Of a stretch of DNA of 64,000 nucleotides, positions 52,798 to 62,265 are shown in pieces. The position numbers were made by a program, and so were the translations under genes. Source of the stretch: Bacillota bacterium (lineage in GTDB: Bacteria; Bacillota; Clostridia; Peptostreptococcales; Anaerovoracaceae); assembly GCA_023415235.1 (NCBI GenBank), contig JAEZLP010000068.1, positions 17,887-81,886 on the forward strand. Reading direction: 5' to 3'. Under the pieces are notes generated by a model. That model saw only the letters and a list, made by a program, of their open reading frames with translations. It searched no databases and was not told the DNA's origin. Every line of letters begins with the position of its first letter. Position 1 is the stretch's first letter.

Positions 52798-54480
52798 ATG
52801 AGTCAGGAAATAGATAAAATAATTTATTCCATGATCCGCGTATCTAAAAAACACGGGCAGAAAGAAGTCCTCAAGGACATTTCGCTCTCTTACTTTTACG
52901 GAGCAAAAATCGGTGTCCTGGGTCTGAACGGATCCGGCAAAAGTTCGCTTCTCAAAATACTGGCCGGAGAAGATCAGAATTTTGACGGAAAGACCGTTAT
53001 CGCCCCCGGCTTCACCATTGGTTACCTCCCTCAGGAGCCGTTGGTGGATGAAACCCGCACCGTGCGCGAGGTGGTGGAAGAAGGCTTAAAAGAACTGGTT
53101 CAGATTCGTGATGAGTACGAAGCCATCAACGCCAAATTTTGCGAGCCCATGGAACCGGACGAAATGGATGCGCTTATCACCCGCCAGGGCGAAGTGCAGG
53201 ATCTTATGGACAGCAAGGGGGTCTGGGATCTGGACTCCAAGCTTGAAATGGCCATGGACGCTTTGCGCTGCCCTCCGCCCGACACATCGGTTTCGGTGAT
53301 TTCGGGCGGTGAACGGCGGCGTGTGGCCTTGTGCCGCTTGCTGCTGGAAAACCCGGACATTCTGCTTCTGGACGAACCAACCAACCACCTGGACGCTGAA
53401 TCGGTATCCTGGTTGGAACATTTTTTAGGAACTTTCCCCGGTACTGTAATTGCCGTAACCCACGACCGTTACTTCCTTGACAACGTGGCTGGCTGGATTC
53501 TTGAACTTGATCGCGGTCGCGGCATTCCCTGGAAGGGCAACTACTCTTCCTGGCTGGAACAAAAGCAACAACGCCTGGCCAACGAAGAAAAAAGCGAAGT
53601 CGAGCGTCAGAAGACCCTGGCCCGCGAACTTGAGTGGATCCGCATGGCTCCCAAAGGTCGCCACGCCAAGAGCAAAGCCAGGATCAACGCTTATGAAGCC
53701 TTGCTTTCACATGAGTCTGAGCGCTTGGGCAAAGATTTGGAAATATATATTCCACCGGGACCGCGCTTGGGTAAGATCGTCATTGAAGCCGAAAATGTCA
53801 GCAAAGCCATGGGTGACAAGGTACTCGTGGAAAACATGAACTTCATGATTCCCGCTGGAGCCATCGTCGGTATCATCGGACCAAATGGAGCCGGTAAAAC
53901 CACTCTCTTCAAGATGATCACCGGACAGGAAAAGCCCGACAGTGGTACCCTGAAAGTCGGCGAAACCGTTCGTTTGGCTTACGTGGACCAGAACCGCGAC
54001 TCCCTTGAGCCCGAAAAAACCGTCTACGAAGTTATCAGCGACGGCAACGACGTTATCAAGCTAGGCAACCGCGAGATTAACTCTCGGGCTTATTGCGCGC
54101 GCTTCAACATAATGGGACAGGACCAGCAAAAGAAAGTGGACGTGCTATCCGGCGGTGAACGCAACCGCGTTCATCTGGCCAAGATGCTGAAAGCTGGGGC
54201 CAACGTAATCCTCCTTGACGAACCTACCAACGACCTGGACGTGAACACAATGCGTGCCCTGGAAGACGCACTGGAGAACTTTGCCGGCTGCGTGTTGGTC
54301 ATCAGCCATGACCGCTGGTTCCTTGATCGTATCGCGAGTCACATCATGGCTTTTGAGGGTGACTCTGTCGTGACTCTCTTTGAGGGTAACTATTCGGACT
54401 ACGAAGCCGATCGCAAAAAACGCCTTGGCAAAGAAGCCGATCAGCCGCATCGACTGAAGTTTAGAAAACTCACCCGCTAG
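52798..54480 (+). CDS. ettA: ABC-F ATPase, energy-dependent translational throttle EttA
   Basis: 560 residues with two ABC cassettes and no membrane segments. First cassette: Walker A GLNGSGKSS, signature SGGERRRVALCRLLLENPDI, Walker B LLLDEPTNHLDAESVSW. The arm domain (RDEYEAINAKFCEPMEPDE) and the P-site linker (ELEWIRMAPKGRHAKSKARI) match EttA. Second cassette: GPNGAGKTT, LSGGERNRVHLAKMLKAG, LLDEPTNDLD. EttA gates the ribosome by ATP/ADP ratio. It is chiefly known from Proteobacteria, and its codon use (rich in AAC, GAC, CTG) is unlike the DNA around it, so transfer is plausible. Confidence 0.93.
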   Translation: MSQEIDKIIYSMIRVSKKHGQKEVLKDISLSYFYGAKIGVLGLNGSGKSSLLKILAGEDQNFDGKTVIAPGFTIGYLPQEPLVDETRTVREVVEEGLKELVQIRDEYEAINAKFCEPMEPDEMDALITRQGEVQDLMDSKGVWDLDSKLEMAMDALRCPPPDTSVSVISGGERRRVALCRLLLENPDILLLDEPTNHLDAESVSWLEHFLGTFPGTVIAVTHDRYFLDNVAGWILELDRGRGIPWKGNYSSWLEQKQQRLANEEKSEVERQKTLARELEWIRMAPKGRHAKSKARINAYEALLSHESERLGKDLEIYIPPGPRLGKIVIEAENVSKAMGDKVLVENMNFMIPAGAIVGIIGPNGAGKTTLFKMITGQEKPDSGTLKVGETVRLAYVDQNRDSLEPEKTVYEVISDGNDVIKLGNREINSRAYCARFNIMGQDQQKKVDVLSGGERNRVHLAKMLKAGANVILLDEPTNDLDVNTMRALEDALENFAGCVLVISHDRWFLDRIASHIMAFEGDSVVTLFEGNYSDYEADRKKRLGKEADQPHRLKFRKLTR

Positions 54481-55007
54481 GAAGCTGACAATGAGCCTAG
54501 GGGCAACTGAGGTCCGGTTCTTCCATATAGTAGTTTAAAATCCTTTTTAAATATACAATATATGAGTGAGTTATCTAAGATTTCCACCTAATAACCTTTG
54601 ACAAGATTTTTTGCGGAACGATTTGCGGAACGATTACTCAATAAAACGGCGTAAAATTATTTGGAACTGATAGACTGATTGAAGGAAGAACCCTATCAAA
54701 TCCCTGGATCTGCTGGATTCTTTGTTACTGGCAAATCAGGCTAAAACTTCAAATCTCCAACTTCAAAACCGTTTGTATAGGTCAATCCGTTGTGTGCCCA
54801 AAGAAGCAACATCCAATTAAGTTATTGCTTCTTTTCATAATTAATTCTTATGTGACGGTGTTGCAGTCTGTCGGCGACGTCATACAGGTTTATAGCTCTT
54901 ATCCATGGATTGTAACTAATAGGCATTAATGTGTCAAAGAAAAAATATGTTATAATTAATAAAAATAAATACCACTTTCCGCAACGGTTAAAGGAGGGTC
55001 GGTTTAA
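54481..55007. other. intergenic with tandem 12-mer, no gene seen
   Basis: About 520 bases. It holds the third copy of the TGCGGAACGATT tandem (54612-54635) and AT-rich DNA. An AAAGGAGGG ribosome site at its end belongs to the sigma-54 regulator. Confidence 0.45.
54612..54635 (+). repeat. tandem 12-mer TGCGGAACGATT x2
   Basis: Third locus of the dispersed tandem; the core and the following ACTCA match the locus at 34636. Confidence 0.75.
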
Positions 55008-56477
55008 ATGGAGTTAAGTTCCAATAATACCCTTGCTCTGATAGATGATGAAGGGGTAATAAACGACAGTACTTTACCCTCCAAACCTAATGCCGGCGCG
55101 GATAAGGATTTTTTTATCGATAACGGCAATCTGGAGTCAATAATTAGTACATGGGAAAAGCTTCCCATTTCCATTTTGTACGTCGGTGCGGACGAAATAA
55201 TCAAAGGTATCAATCATACTTATTGTGACTTCCTTGACGTCAAAAGGGAAGAAGCCATCGGCAGGCATATTTACGAGGTGGTTCCCAACAGCAGGATACC
55301 GATCGTCCTGAAGACCGGCGAAGCGGAGATTGCCTGGCATCACAAGCTTGTCAACGGCCCCGAGGGCATCGTCCACAGGATACCGATAAAAGAGAACGGC
55401 ACGATTATCGGCTGTTTGGCCATGATTATTTTCAAGAATCTCCGCGAATTATTCGATGTGGTGGAAAGCAACAAGAAACTAGAGGCCGAGCTGAACAGGT
55501 ACAAGAACCAACTGAAGCTGGTTTGCGGGGCGAAGTACACCTGCAGCGACATCATCGGCACAAGCCCGATAATGAGGGCGTGTAAGGACATGATCGTAAA
55601 GATGGCCAAGAGCAACTCCACCGTGCTCATCAGGGGGGAAAGCGGCGTCGGTAAGGAGTTGGTCGCACACGCAATCCATTCCGCCAGTCTGCGGAAGGAT
55701 CATCCGTTGATCAGGGTGAATTGCGCAGCGATACCGGAACCGCTTCTGGAGTCCGAGCTTTTCGGCTACGAGGAAGGGGCCTTCTCCGGCGCCAAACGGG
55801 GCGGAAAGCTTGGCAAGGTCGAGCTGTCCAACGGGGGAACGATTTTCCTGGACGAAATCGGCGACATGCCTTTGGCCATGCAGGCGAAGATTTTGCGGTT
55901 ATTGCAGGAGAAGGAATTCGATAAGGTCGGCGGCAAAGGAAGCACACCCGCCAACGTAAGGGTTATTGCGGCGACGAATAAGAATCTCGAGAAGATGCTG
56001 GAGGCAGGATTGTTCCGGGAGGACCTATTTTACCGATTGAACGTCCTCTGCGTGAATATGCCGTCTTTGCGCGAACGGCGGGAAGACATCCCGCTGCTTG
56101 TCAGGCACATTTTATCCGTTTTATTCGAGGAGACGGGCACATTCAAATCGATAACCGATGAGGCGATGGATATTTTGCGGGCGTACGACTGGCCGGGGAA
56201 TGTACGGGAACTGCGCAATACCCTGGAGAGGATCGTGATAACCCAGGAGGCTGGCACGATAACTGCCGGCTGCCTTCCCGACCACCTGCAGGCATGTGCC
56301 GAGTGTCCTCCGGCCCCAGTCGCTTTCGGCGATTTGAACAGCGTAAGCATGCAGGCCGAACGGGTCGTGATCAAGAAAGCCCTCGAGATGACCGCCGGCA
56401 ATGTTACCGAGGCGGCGAAAATATTAAAAATTTCGCGGCCGCGCCTGTACAGAAAAAAGCAGTTATACGAATTGTAG
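55008..56477 (+). CDS. sigma-54 dependent transcriptional activator with PAS domain
   Basis: 489 residues. A PAS sensor (about 45-150, ISILYVGADEIIKGINHTYC), the AAA+ activation domain (about 185-425) with Walker A IRGESGVGKELVAH, the sigma-54 contact loop in the form GAFSGAKR (GAFTGA-like), Walker B GGTIFLDEIGDMP and the R-finger region, and a C-terminal Fis-type HTH (GNVTEAAKILKISRPRLYRK). ATG at 55008 has AAAGGAGGG. It lies just upstream of the operon it presumably controls, with two dyads and a -24/-12 promoter in between. Confidence 0.93.
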   Translation: MELSSNNTLALIDDEGVINDSTLPSKPNAGADKDFFIDNGNLESIISTWEKLPISILYVGADEIIKGINHTYCDFLDVKREEAIGRHIYEVVPNSRIPIVLKTGEAEIAWHHKLVNGPEGIVHRIPIKENGTIIGCLAMIIFKNLRELFDVVESNKKLEAELNRYKNQLKLVCGAKYTCSDIIGTSPIMRACKDMIVKMAKSNSTVLIRGESGVGKELVAHAIHSASLRKDHPLIRVNCAAIPEPLLESELFGYEEGAFSGAKRGGKLGKVELSNGGTIFLDEIGDMPLAMQAKILRLLQEKEFDKVGGKGSTPANVRVIAATNKNLEKMLEAGLFREDLFYRLNVLCVNMPSLRERREDIPLLVRHILSVLFEETGTFKSITDEAMDILRAYDWPGNVRELRNTLERIVITQEAGTITAGCLPDHLQACAECPPAPVAFGDLNSVSMQAERVVIKKALEMTAGNVTEAAKILKISRPRLYRKKQLYEL

Positions 56478-56499
56478 TGTAACGGCGATGACGGTACGC

Positions 56500-56514
56500 G
56501 TAACATGTCGTTAC
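56500..56514. promoter_or_regulatory. UAS dyad 1
   Basis: GTAAC-ATGTC-GTTAC, perfect 5-bp arms. Candidate binding site for the Fis domain of the activator. Confidence 0.6.
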
Positions 56515-56580
56515 AAGAGCCGGATATCGAGAAAATAAGCTTGTCGGCGCCGCTATTAGCGGGAAAATTCTGAAAAAAAC

Positions 56581-56595
56581 GTAACGCGGCGTTAC
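56581..56595. promoter_or_regulatory. UAS dyad 2
   Basis: GTAAC-GCGGC-GTTAC, same arms and spacing as dyad 1, 81 bases away and about 146 bases before the -24 box. Confidence 0.6.
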
Positions 56596-56710
56596 ATTTA
56601 CCGGTCGTGTTTACCGTGTTGCTGGGCAGTACGGGCGATCGGCCACCTCCCTCATATTGGTCGGTGAGACCTTACGGCATAAGGCCTGCTACTCGAAAAT
56701 GACATCTCTA

Positions 56711-56737
56711 AAAGCCCCCTTGCAGGGGCTTTTTTGT
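56711..56737 (+). terminator. terminator before the sigma-54 promoter
   Basis: AAGCCCC (56712-56718) with GGGGCTT (56725-56731), then TTTT; it insulates the operon from the regulator transcript. Confidence 0.75.
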
Positions 56738-56740
56738 TGT

Positions 56741-56755
56741 TGGCACAGTACTTGC
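56741..56755 (+). promoter_or_regulatory. sigma-54 (-24/-12) promoter
   Basis: TGGCAC-AGTAC-TTGC, an exact match to the TGGCAC-N5-TTGC consensus, 78 bases before the permease start. Confidence 0.9.
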
Positions 56756-56832
56756 GCTTTAAGTATCTGCGAAAGGAGGTCCCAAATGTAACGGGTCGAT
56801 AGTCGAGATAAAATTTTAAGGGAGAGAAGCGA

Positions 56833-58233
56833 ATGGATGTATTGGGGATTCTTCTTAGCTTGTTTTTGCTGATGTTTTTCGCTTATCGGGGGTTTTCGGT
56901 CATTTTGTTCGCGCCGATATTCGCCCTGCTTGCGGCCGTTAGCCAGGGTCTCTCGCCAATGCCCGCCTACACAGAGCTTTTTATGGCAAAGGCTGTGGTC
57001 TATGTAAAATCCTTCTTCCCGGTGTTCATGCTCGGCGCGGTGTTCGGAAAGGTTATGGAAGAAACCGGCTTGGCGAAAAGCATCGCTACAGCGATTGTGA
57101 AAGGTTTGGGGAAAGAACGGGCCATCCTTTCGGTCGTAGTGTCCTGCGCGGTGCTAACTTACGGCGGCATCAGCCTATTTGTCGCCATTTTCGCAGTTTA
57201 TCCTTTATCGGCCGCCATTTTCAAAGAGGCCGACATTCCCAAAAGGCTAATTCCGGGTGCTTTTGCCCTTGGGGCATTCACCTTCACCATGGACTCATTT
57301 CCGGGAAGCCCGCAGATATTGAACCTAATCCCGACTAATTTTTTTGGCACGACGATTTACGCCGCACCGATCAGCGGAATTTTTGGAGGGCTTTGCATTT
57401 TCATCCTCGGAATGCTGTGGCTCGAGCGGCGGCGCAAGGCAGCCCAGGCCGCAGGCGAGGGCTACGGCACAGCCCACAGCAACGAACCGGAGATTAAGGA
57501 CGACATCTCGTTGGTTGACTGGAAGCTGGCAGTGCTGCCGCTCCTATCGGTGTTGGTGGTCAACTACATCATGGTCAGCGTGATAACTTGGAATCCGGAT
57601 ATCCTCAAACCTTTCCTAGGGATGAAGCTCCCGCTCATCGCACAGGCGGTAAAGAACGTCGCCGGAATATGGGGGCTGATCATCGCCGAGACGGTCGGCA
57701 TCATCCTCGCCATCGCCATCGGCTACAGGAACTTTTCTGCGGACAGAGGTCTGCAGAAGGCTCTGAACGTGGGCACAATTGGCTCGCTGCTGGCGATAAT
57801 GAACACAGCTTCCGAGGTGGGATACGGCAACGTTATCGCTTCTCTGCCAGGGTTCAAGGCGATCGCTCAGGCACTGCTGGGAATCCAGATCGGAGGAACG
57901 CCGCTGATGTCGGAGGCGATTACGGTCAATGTGCTCTCCGGTATTACTGGCTCGGCGTCCGGAGGCTTATCGATTGCGTTGGACCTTATGGCGAAAGATT
58001 GGCTGGAGTGGGCCAACTCCATTGGCCTGCCGCCAGATATCCTTCACCGCGTGGGGGCGATGGCTGCAGGCGGTCTCGACACGCTGCCACACAATGGTGG
58101 GGTCATTACGCTGCTTGCAGTCTGCGGGCTTACCCACAAACAATCTTACCCGGACATCTTTTTCGTCACGGTTATGAAGACGGTCATGGCTTTTGTGGTG
58201 ATAGCCTTCTACACGTTGACCGGTCTTTTGTAA
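56833..58233 (+). CDS. GntP family permease, probable hydroxyacid transporter
   Basis: 466 residues, polytopic. It has the GntP layout (VLFAPIFALLAAVSQGLSPM, PVFMLGAVFGKVMEETGLAK, FTFTMDSFPGSPQ, then MAAGGLDTLPHNGGVITLLA). It starts the sigma-54 operon, followed by beta-oxidation-type enzymes, so the substrate is probably a 3-hydroxy or short acid such as 3-hydroxybutyrate rather than gluconate. Start ATG 56833 after GGGAGAG. Confidence 0.86.
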   Translation: MDVLGILLSLFLLMFFAYRGFSVILFAPIFALLAAVSQGLSPMPAYTELFMAKAVVYVKSFFPVFMLGAVFGKVMEETGLAKSIATAIVKGLGKERAILSVVVSCAVLTYGGISLFVAIFAVYPLSAAIFKEADIPKRLIPGAFALGAFTFTMDSFPGSPQILNLIPTNFFGTTIYAAPISGIFGGLCIFILGMLWLERRRKAAQAAGEGYGTAHSNEPEIKDDISLVDWKLAVLPLLSVLVVNYIMVSVITWNPDILKPFLGMKLPLIAQAVKNVAGIWGLIIAETVGIILAIAIGYRNFSADRGLQKALNVGTIGSLLAIMNTASEVGYGNVIASLPGFKAIAQALLGIQIGGTPLMSEAITVNVLSGITGSASGGLSIALDLMAKDWLEWANSIGLPPDILHRVGAMAAGGLDTLPHNGGVITLLAVCGLTHKQSYPDIFFVTVMKTVMAFVVIAFYTLTGLL

Positions 58234-58260
58234 GGCACTCCGCCTTGCACTCAGGCGCAG

Positions 58261-58294
58261 CCTATCCTGGCCGAACTGCTTCGGCCAGGATAGG
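58261..58294. terminator. 15-bp perfect hairpin inside operon
   Basis: CCTATCCTGGCCGAA (58261-58275) with its complement at 58280-58294, CTGC loop, no T-run. It lies between the permease and dehydrogenase genes and may stabilise or attenuate the transcript. Confidence 0.6.
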
Positions 58295-58343
58295 CGTCCG
58301 GAGGGGACAAAGCGGATAAAAAGTATTTTGAGAGGTAATCGAA

Positions 58344-59198
58344 ATGCAGCAAATTAATAACGTCGTCGTCATCGGGGCCGGCCAGATGGGTTCCGGCATC
58401 GCTCAGGTCGCGGCTGTCGCCGGCTTTAAGGTAAAGGTTTACGATATCGAAAGTGGCTATGTGGACAAAGGGTTGGATACGATCAAAAAAAATCTCCGGC
58501 GGTTGGCGGAGAAAGGAAAGTTTACCCGGGACGACTGCGAGCAGACCACTGCCAGAGTCGCCGGAACGACCAAGCTTGACGCAGCGATTGACGCCGACCT
58601 GATAATCGAGGCGGCGCCGGAGAGCGCAACGATCAAGAAAAACATTTTCCTTGATCTTGATAAAATATGTCCAGCGAATACGATCTTCGCCACGAACACC
58701 TCTTCTATACCCATCACCGAGTTGGCGGCGGTAACGAAGCGGGCCGACCGGTTCATCGGCATGCACTTCGCTTTTCCGGTACCGGTGATGAAAATGCTCG
58801 AGCTTATCTGCGGACTGGAAACGTCGGCGGATACTTTCCAGGCCGTGAAGGCTGTGGGTGAAAAGATGGGCAAGGAGGCCTACAGGGTAAACGATTTTCC
58901 CGGCTTTTGCGGCAATCGCATCGTTATTCCGATGATAAACGAGGCGGTTTTTGCCCTGATGGAAAGTGTCGCGACTGCCGAAGACATCGACGGCCTGCTC
59001 AAGGCCGGCTACAACCACCCCATGGGTCCGCTGGCGCTAGCTGACTTGATCGGTCTCGACACAGTGTTGGCGATCATGGAGGTACTCTACACCGGTTATA
59101 AAGACCCGAAATACCGGCCGTGCCCTTTGTTGAAAAAGATGGTTCAGGCAGGCTACCTGGGGCGCAAGACTGGCCGGGGGTTCTACTCCTACCAGTAA
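58344..59198 (+). CDS. hbd: 3-hydroxybutyryl-CoA dehydrogenase
   Basis: 284 residues. Rossmann motif VVVIGAGQMGSGIAQVAAVA (residues 8-27), the SST/NTSSIPITELA box near 115, the catalytic His in GMHFAFPVPVMKMLELICG, and the NDFPGFCGNRIVIPMINEAV signature. It oxidises (S)-3-hydroxybutyryl-CoA with NAD(P). Length is typical. Second gene of the operon. Confidence 0.93.
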   Translation: MQQINNVVVIGAGQMGSGIAQVAAVAGFKVKVYDIESGYVDKGLDTIKKNLRRLAEKGKFTRDDCEQTTARVAGTTKLDAAIDADLIIEAAPESATIKKNIFLDLDKICPANTIFATNTSSIPITELAAVTKRADRFIGMHFAFPVPVMKMLELICGLETSADTFQAVKAVGEKMGKEAYRVNDFPGFCGNRIVIPMINEAVFALMESVATAEDIDGLLKAGYNHPMGPLALADLIGLDTVLAIMEVLYTGYKDPKYRPCPLLKKMVQAGYLGRKTGRGFYSYQ

Positions 59199-59238
59199 CT
59201 GCGCAACAGGCAGCAATTCAAGGGAAAAGGGGTGCAAG

Positions 59239-60402
59239 ATGCGAGGTGTAGCGATTATCGGCATCGGTGAGACAAAGATGGGCAAGCTGGCCGACCGTTC
59301 GCTGAGAGATCTAATCGAAGAGGCCGGCACCAAAGCCATTGACGACGCCGGTGTCGGGAAGGACCAAATAGAAGCGTTGTTTATGGGTAATTTCATCTCC
59401 CAGTATCTCTGTCTGCAGGGTCATATGGGGCCGTTGGCGTCTGAGGCACTGGGTCTAGGTAGCATTCCGACGGTGCGGACCGAGGGAGCCTGCGCTTCAG
59501 GGGGCCTGGCCTTCCGCCAGGCTTATATTGCGGTAGCTGCAGGAGTATACGATATCGTCCTTGTCGGCGGCGTAGAGAAGATGACCCACCAGCCTACCGG
59601 GGTGGTGACAACGGCTGTCGGCGGCGCCGCCGACGCCAGCTGGGAAGTGAATGTCGGGGCGACGTTCCCGTCGATATTCGCTATGCTGGCACAGCGCTAT
59701 GCCTATGAATACGGCGACGTCCGAGAGGCGATGGCGGTGTGCGCCGTCCAGAATCACGAAAACGCACTGCTTAACCCCGATGCCCAGATGCAAAAAAAGA
59801 TTACAGTCGCGCAGGTAAAGGAGGGGTTCCCGGTGGCTTACCCCCTGACCGTGTTCGATTGCTCCCTGGTCACGGACGGAGCCGCTTTCGTCGTGCTGGC
59901 ATCGACGGATACGGCAGAAAAGCTGGCCCGCAAAAGGATCGTGGAGGTAGTGGGCAGCGGCCATGCCGGCGACGCTCTGACCATCGCCGCCAAGAAAAGC
60001 CTGACGACGATGGCCGCCACAGTGAACGCTGCAAAACAGGCCTACGCAATGGCAGAAGTCAAGCCTCAGGATATCGATTTGGCAGAAGTCCACGACTGTT
60101 TCACAATAACGCAGATTCTCAATATCGAAGATCTGGGTTTCTTTCCCAAAGGAGAGGGCGGACGGGCGGTACTGTCCGGCAAGACGGCGCTGACCGGAGA
60201 TATTCCCGTCAACACCAGTGGCGGCCTCAAGGCGAAAGGGCACCCTATCGGCGCTACAGGGCTGAGTCAGATATACGAAGTGGTGACTCAGTTGCGCGGA
60301 GAGGCAGGAGCAAGGCAGGCTGCGAGGGCCGATATCGGGCTTACCCATAACCTGGGCGGCACGGCAGCTACCTGCGTCGTCCATATTCTGCGCGGGAGGT
60401 GA
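59239..60402 (+). CDS. thiolase (acetyl-CoA acetyltransferase, SCP-x-like)
   Basis: 387 residues. The acyl-accepting Cys lies in TEGACASGGLAFRQ, His in AEVHDCFTITQI and the final GGLKAKGHPIGATGLS motif with catalytic His. This is the SCP-x/DUF35-partner branch of thiolases, not the classic PhaA type. It splits acetoacetyl-CoA to acetyl-CoA. The following small OB-fold gene is its usual partner. Confidence 0.9.
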   Translation: MRGVAIIGIGETKMGKLADRSLRDLIEEAGTKAIDDAGVGKDQIEALFMGNFISQYLCLQGHMGPLASEALGLGSIPTVRTEGACASGGLAFRQAYIAVAAGVYDIVLVGGVEKMTHQPTGVVTTAVGGAADASWEVNVGATFPSIFAMLAQRYAYEYGDVREAMAVCAVQNHENALLNPDAQMQKKITVAQVKEGFPVAYPLTVFDCSLVTDGAAFVVLASTDTAEKLARKRIVEVVGSGHAGDALTIAAKKSLTTMAATVNAAKQAYAMAEVKPQDIDLAEVHDCFTITQILNIEDLGFFPKGEGGRAVLSGKTALTGDIPVNTSGGLKAKGHPIGATGLSQIYEVVTQLRGEAGARQAARADIGLTHNLGGTAATCVVHILRGR

Positions 60403-60408
60403 GGAACG

Positions 60409-60645
60409 ATGAACGAAAAAGGGAGAATCCATACTTATTCGATTATCTACAGCGCGTCCGAGGCCTTCAAAGATATGGTCCCCTACGTGATAGCCGTCGT
60501 CGAAAACTCCACAGGCAGGCGCCTTGCCCGCATTGAAGGCTACAAGGATAATATCGTGGTCGAGATCGGTACTGAGGTCGACTTTCTGAAAGCGGACGCC
60601 GACGGGAACCCGATATATCGCTTCACGGGTAACGGCAAGCAATAG
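60409..60645 (+). CDS. DUF35-type OB-fold thiolase partner, ribbonless
   Basis: 78 residues: IHTYSIIYSASEAFKDMVPY, VIAVVENSTGRRLARIEGYK, then a GTEVDFLKADADGNPIYRF end, an OB-fold. DUF35 proteins usually carry an N-terminal Zn ribbon of four Cys; here none is present. In archaea and some bacteria DUF35 holds thiolase and HMG-CoA synthase together and passes acetoacetyl-CoA. It starts six bases after the thiolase. Confidence 0.72.
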   Translation: MNEKGRIHTYSIIYSASEAFKDMVPYVIAVVENSTGRRLARIEGYKDNIVVEIGTEVDFLKADADGNPIYRFTGNGKQ

Positions 60646-60684
60646 CCGTTTAGGCGGCATAGCTTAATGAGGAGGGGAAGTGTT

Positions 60685-62244
60685 TTGGCAAAATTCATCA
60701 CCGCGGCAGAAGCCGCCCGACTCATCAAAGACGGCGCGGTTGTAGCCACCGGCGGCTTCGTCGGAATCGGCCATCCGGAAGCCGTTACGGCAGCGTGCGA
60801 AGAAAGATTTCTCCAGGAAGCCAGGCCCCGTGACCTAGGCCTCGTTTACTGCGCGGGGCAAGGCGACGGCAAGGACCGCGGCCTCAACCACTTCGGTTTC
60901 GAGGGCATGGTCAGACGCGTCGTTGCTGGCCACCTGAACCTTGCGCCAAAGTTGGGCAAGCTGGCGGCGGAAAACAAAATCGAGGCATATAACTTTCCGC
61001 AGGGCACCCTTACGCACTGGTTCCGCAACGTCGCTGGCGGCAAGCCGGGCGTCATTACGAAGGTCGGTCTCAATACCTTCTGCGATCCCCGCGTGGAGGG
61101 GGGTAAAATTAACGCCGCGACCACGGAAGACTTGGTCGAAGTGATCGCGCTCGGCGGCGAGGAGTGGCTGTGGTACAAGCCTTTTCCGGTGGACGTCGCC
61201 CTCATCCGCGGCACTTCGGCCGACGAAAACGGCAACATCACCATCGAGCACGAAGCGCTCTCCCTGGAGAACATCTCAATAGCTCAGGCGGCCCGCAACT
61301 CGGGAGGCATCGTCATCTGCCAAGTGGAACGCGTCGTTTGCAAAGGCACCCTCAGGCCGCTGGACGTTAAGGTGCCCGGCGTCATCGTCGACTACGTCGT
61401 CGTCGCTGAGGACCAGGCCAAGCACATGCAGACCTTCGCCGAGCAGTACAACGCCGCATATTCCGGGGAAATTCGCATCCCACTGTCGGCAATCAAGCCG
61501 ATGGCACTGGACGATCGCAAGGTTATCGCACGGCGCGCCGCGATGGAGCTCGTTCCAGGTGCCATTGTTAACCTAGGCATCGGCATGCCGGAAGGTGTAG
61601 CCCTGGTGGCGAATGAGGAGGGCATTGGCGACAGCATGACGCTCACGGTCGAGCCGGGCGGCTATGGTGGCATCCCTGCCGGCGGTCTGTCGTTCGGGGC
61701 CGTGACCAACGCCGACGCTCTTATCGACCAGCCTTACCAGTTCGATTTCTACGACGGCGGCGGGCTCGATCTCGCCTACCTCGGCCTGGCTGAGACTGAC
61801 AGGTACGGCAACATCAATGTCAGTAAGTTTAAAGGCAGGGTGGCCGGCTGCGGCGGCTTCATAAACATCACGCAGAATGCCAAACGGGTGGTTTTCTGTG
61901 GCACTTTCACCGCCGGCGGCCTCGACGTGGCTGTCGAGAACGGCAAACTCAAAATCGTCGCCGAGGGGCGTGCAAAGAAATTCCTCGACCATGTCGAGCA
62001 AATCACTTTCAGCGGCGAATACGCCAAGAAAGTCGGGCAGCAGGTCATGTACATTACCGAGCGGGCCGTATTCGAACTCCACCGGGAGGGGATGGTGTTG
62101 ACCGAGATCGCGCCGGGTGTAGATCTGGAAAGGGACGTTCTCGCCCATATGGGGTTCCAGCCGATTGTCGCCGACGACCTTAAACTTATGGACGAAAGGA
62201 TTTTCCGCGAAGAGTCGATGAAGTTGCAAATAGGCTTACGGTGA
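60685..62244 (+). CDS. acyl-CoA:acetate/acetoacetate CoA-transferase
   Basis: 519 residues, a fused alpha-beta CoA-transferase of the propionate/acetate type. N-terminal TGGFVGIGHPEAVTAACEER with glycine loop, the MELVPGAIVNLGIGMPEGVA half-start near 295, and TVEPGGYGGIPAGG with the likely catalytic Glu. Start TTG 60685 because GGAGG (60671) lies seven or so bases before it; the ATG at 60667 overlaps the site itself. It activates the imported acid with CoA from an acyl-CoA donor, closing the pathway. Confidence 0.9.
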   Translation: MAKFITAAEAARLIKDGAVVATGGFVGIGHPEAVTAACEERFLQEARPRDLGLVYCAGQGDGKDRGLNHFGFEGMVRRVVAGHLNLAPKLGKLAAENKIEAYNFPQGTLTHWFRNVAGGKPGVITKVGLNTFCDPRVEGGKINAATTEDLVEVIALGGEEWLWYKPFPVDVALIRGTSADENGNITIEHEALSLENISIAQAARNSGGIVICQVERVVCKGTLRPLDVKVPGVIVDYVVVAEDQAKHMQTFAEQYNAAYSGEIRIPLSAIKPMALDDRKVIARRAAMELVPGAIVNLGIGMPEGVALVANEEGIGDSMTLTVEPGGYGGIPAGGLSFGAVTNADALIDQPYQFDFYDGGGLDLAYLGLAETDRYGNINVSKFKGRVAGCGGFINITQNAKRVVFCGTFTAGGLDVAVENGKLKIVAEGRAKKFLDHVEQITFSGEYAKKVGQQVMYITERAVFELHREGMVLTEIAPGVDLERDVLAHMGFQPIVADDLKLMDERIFREESMKLQIGLR

Positions 62245-62265
62245 TACGGACCTGCGGCCAGGGAG

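Noticed and set aside
59497..60660. 387-codon minus-strand ORF antisense to the thiolase
   Set aside because: Thiolase motifs are all on the plus strand; the antisense frame lacks any.
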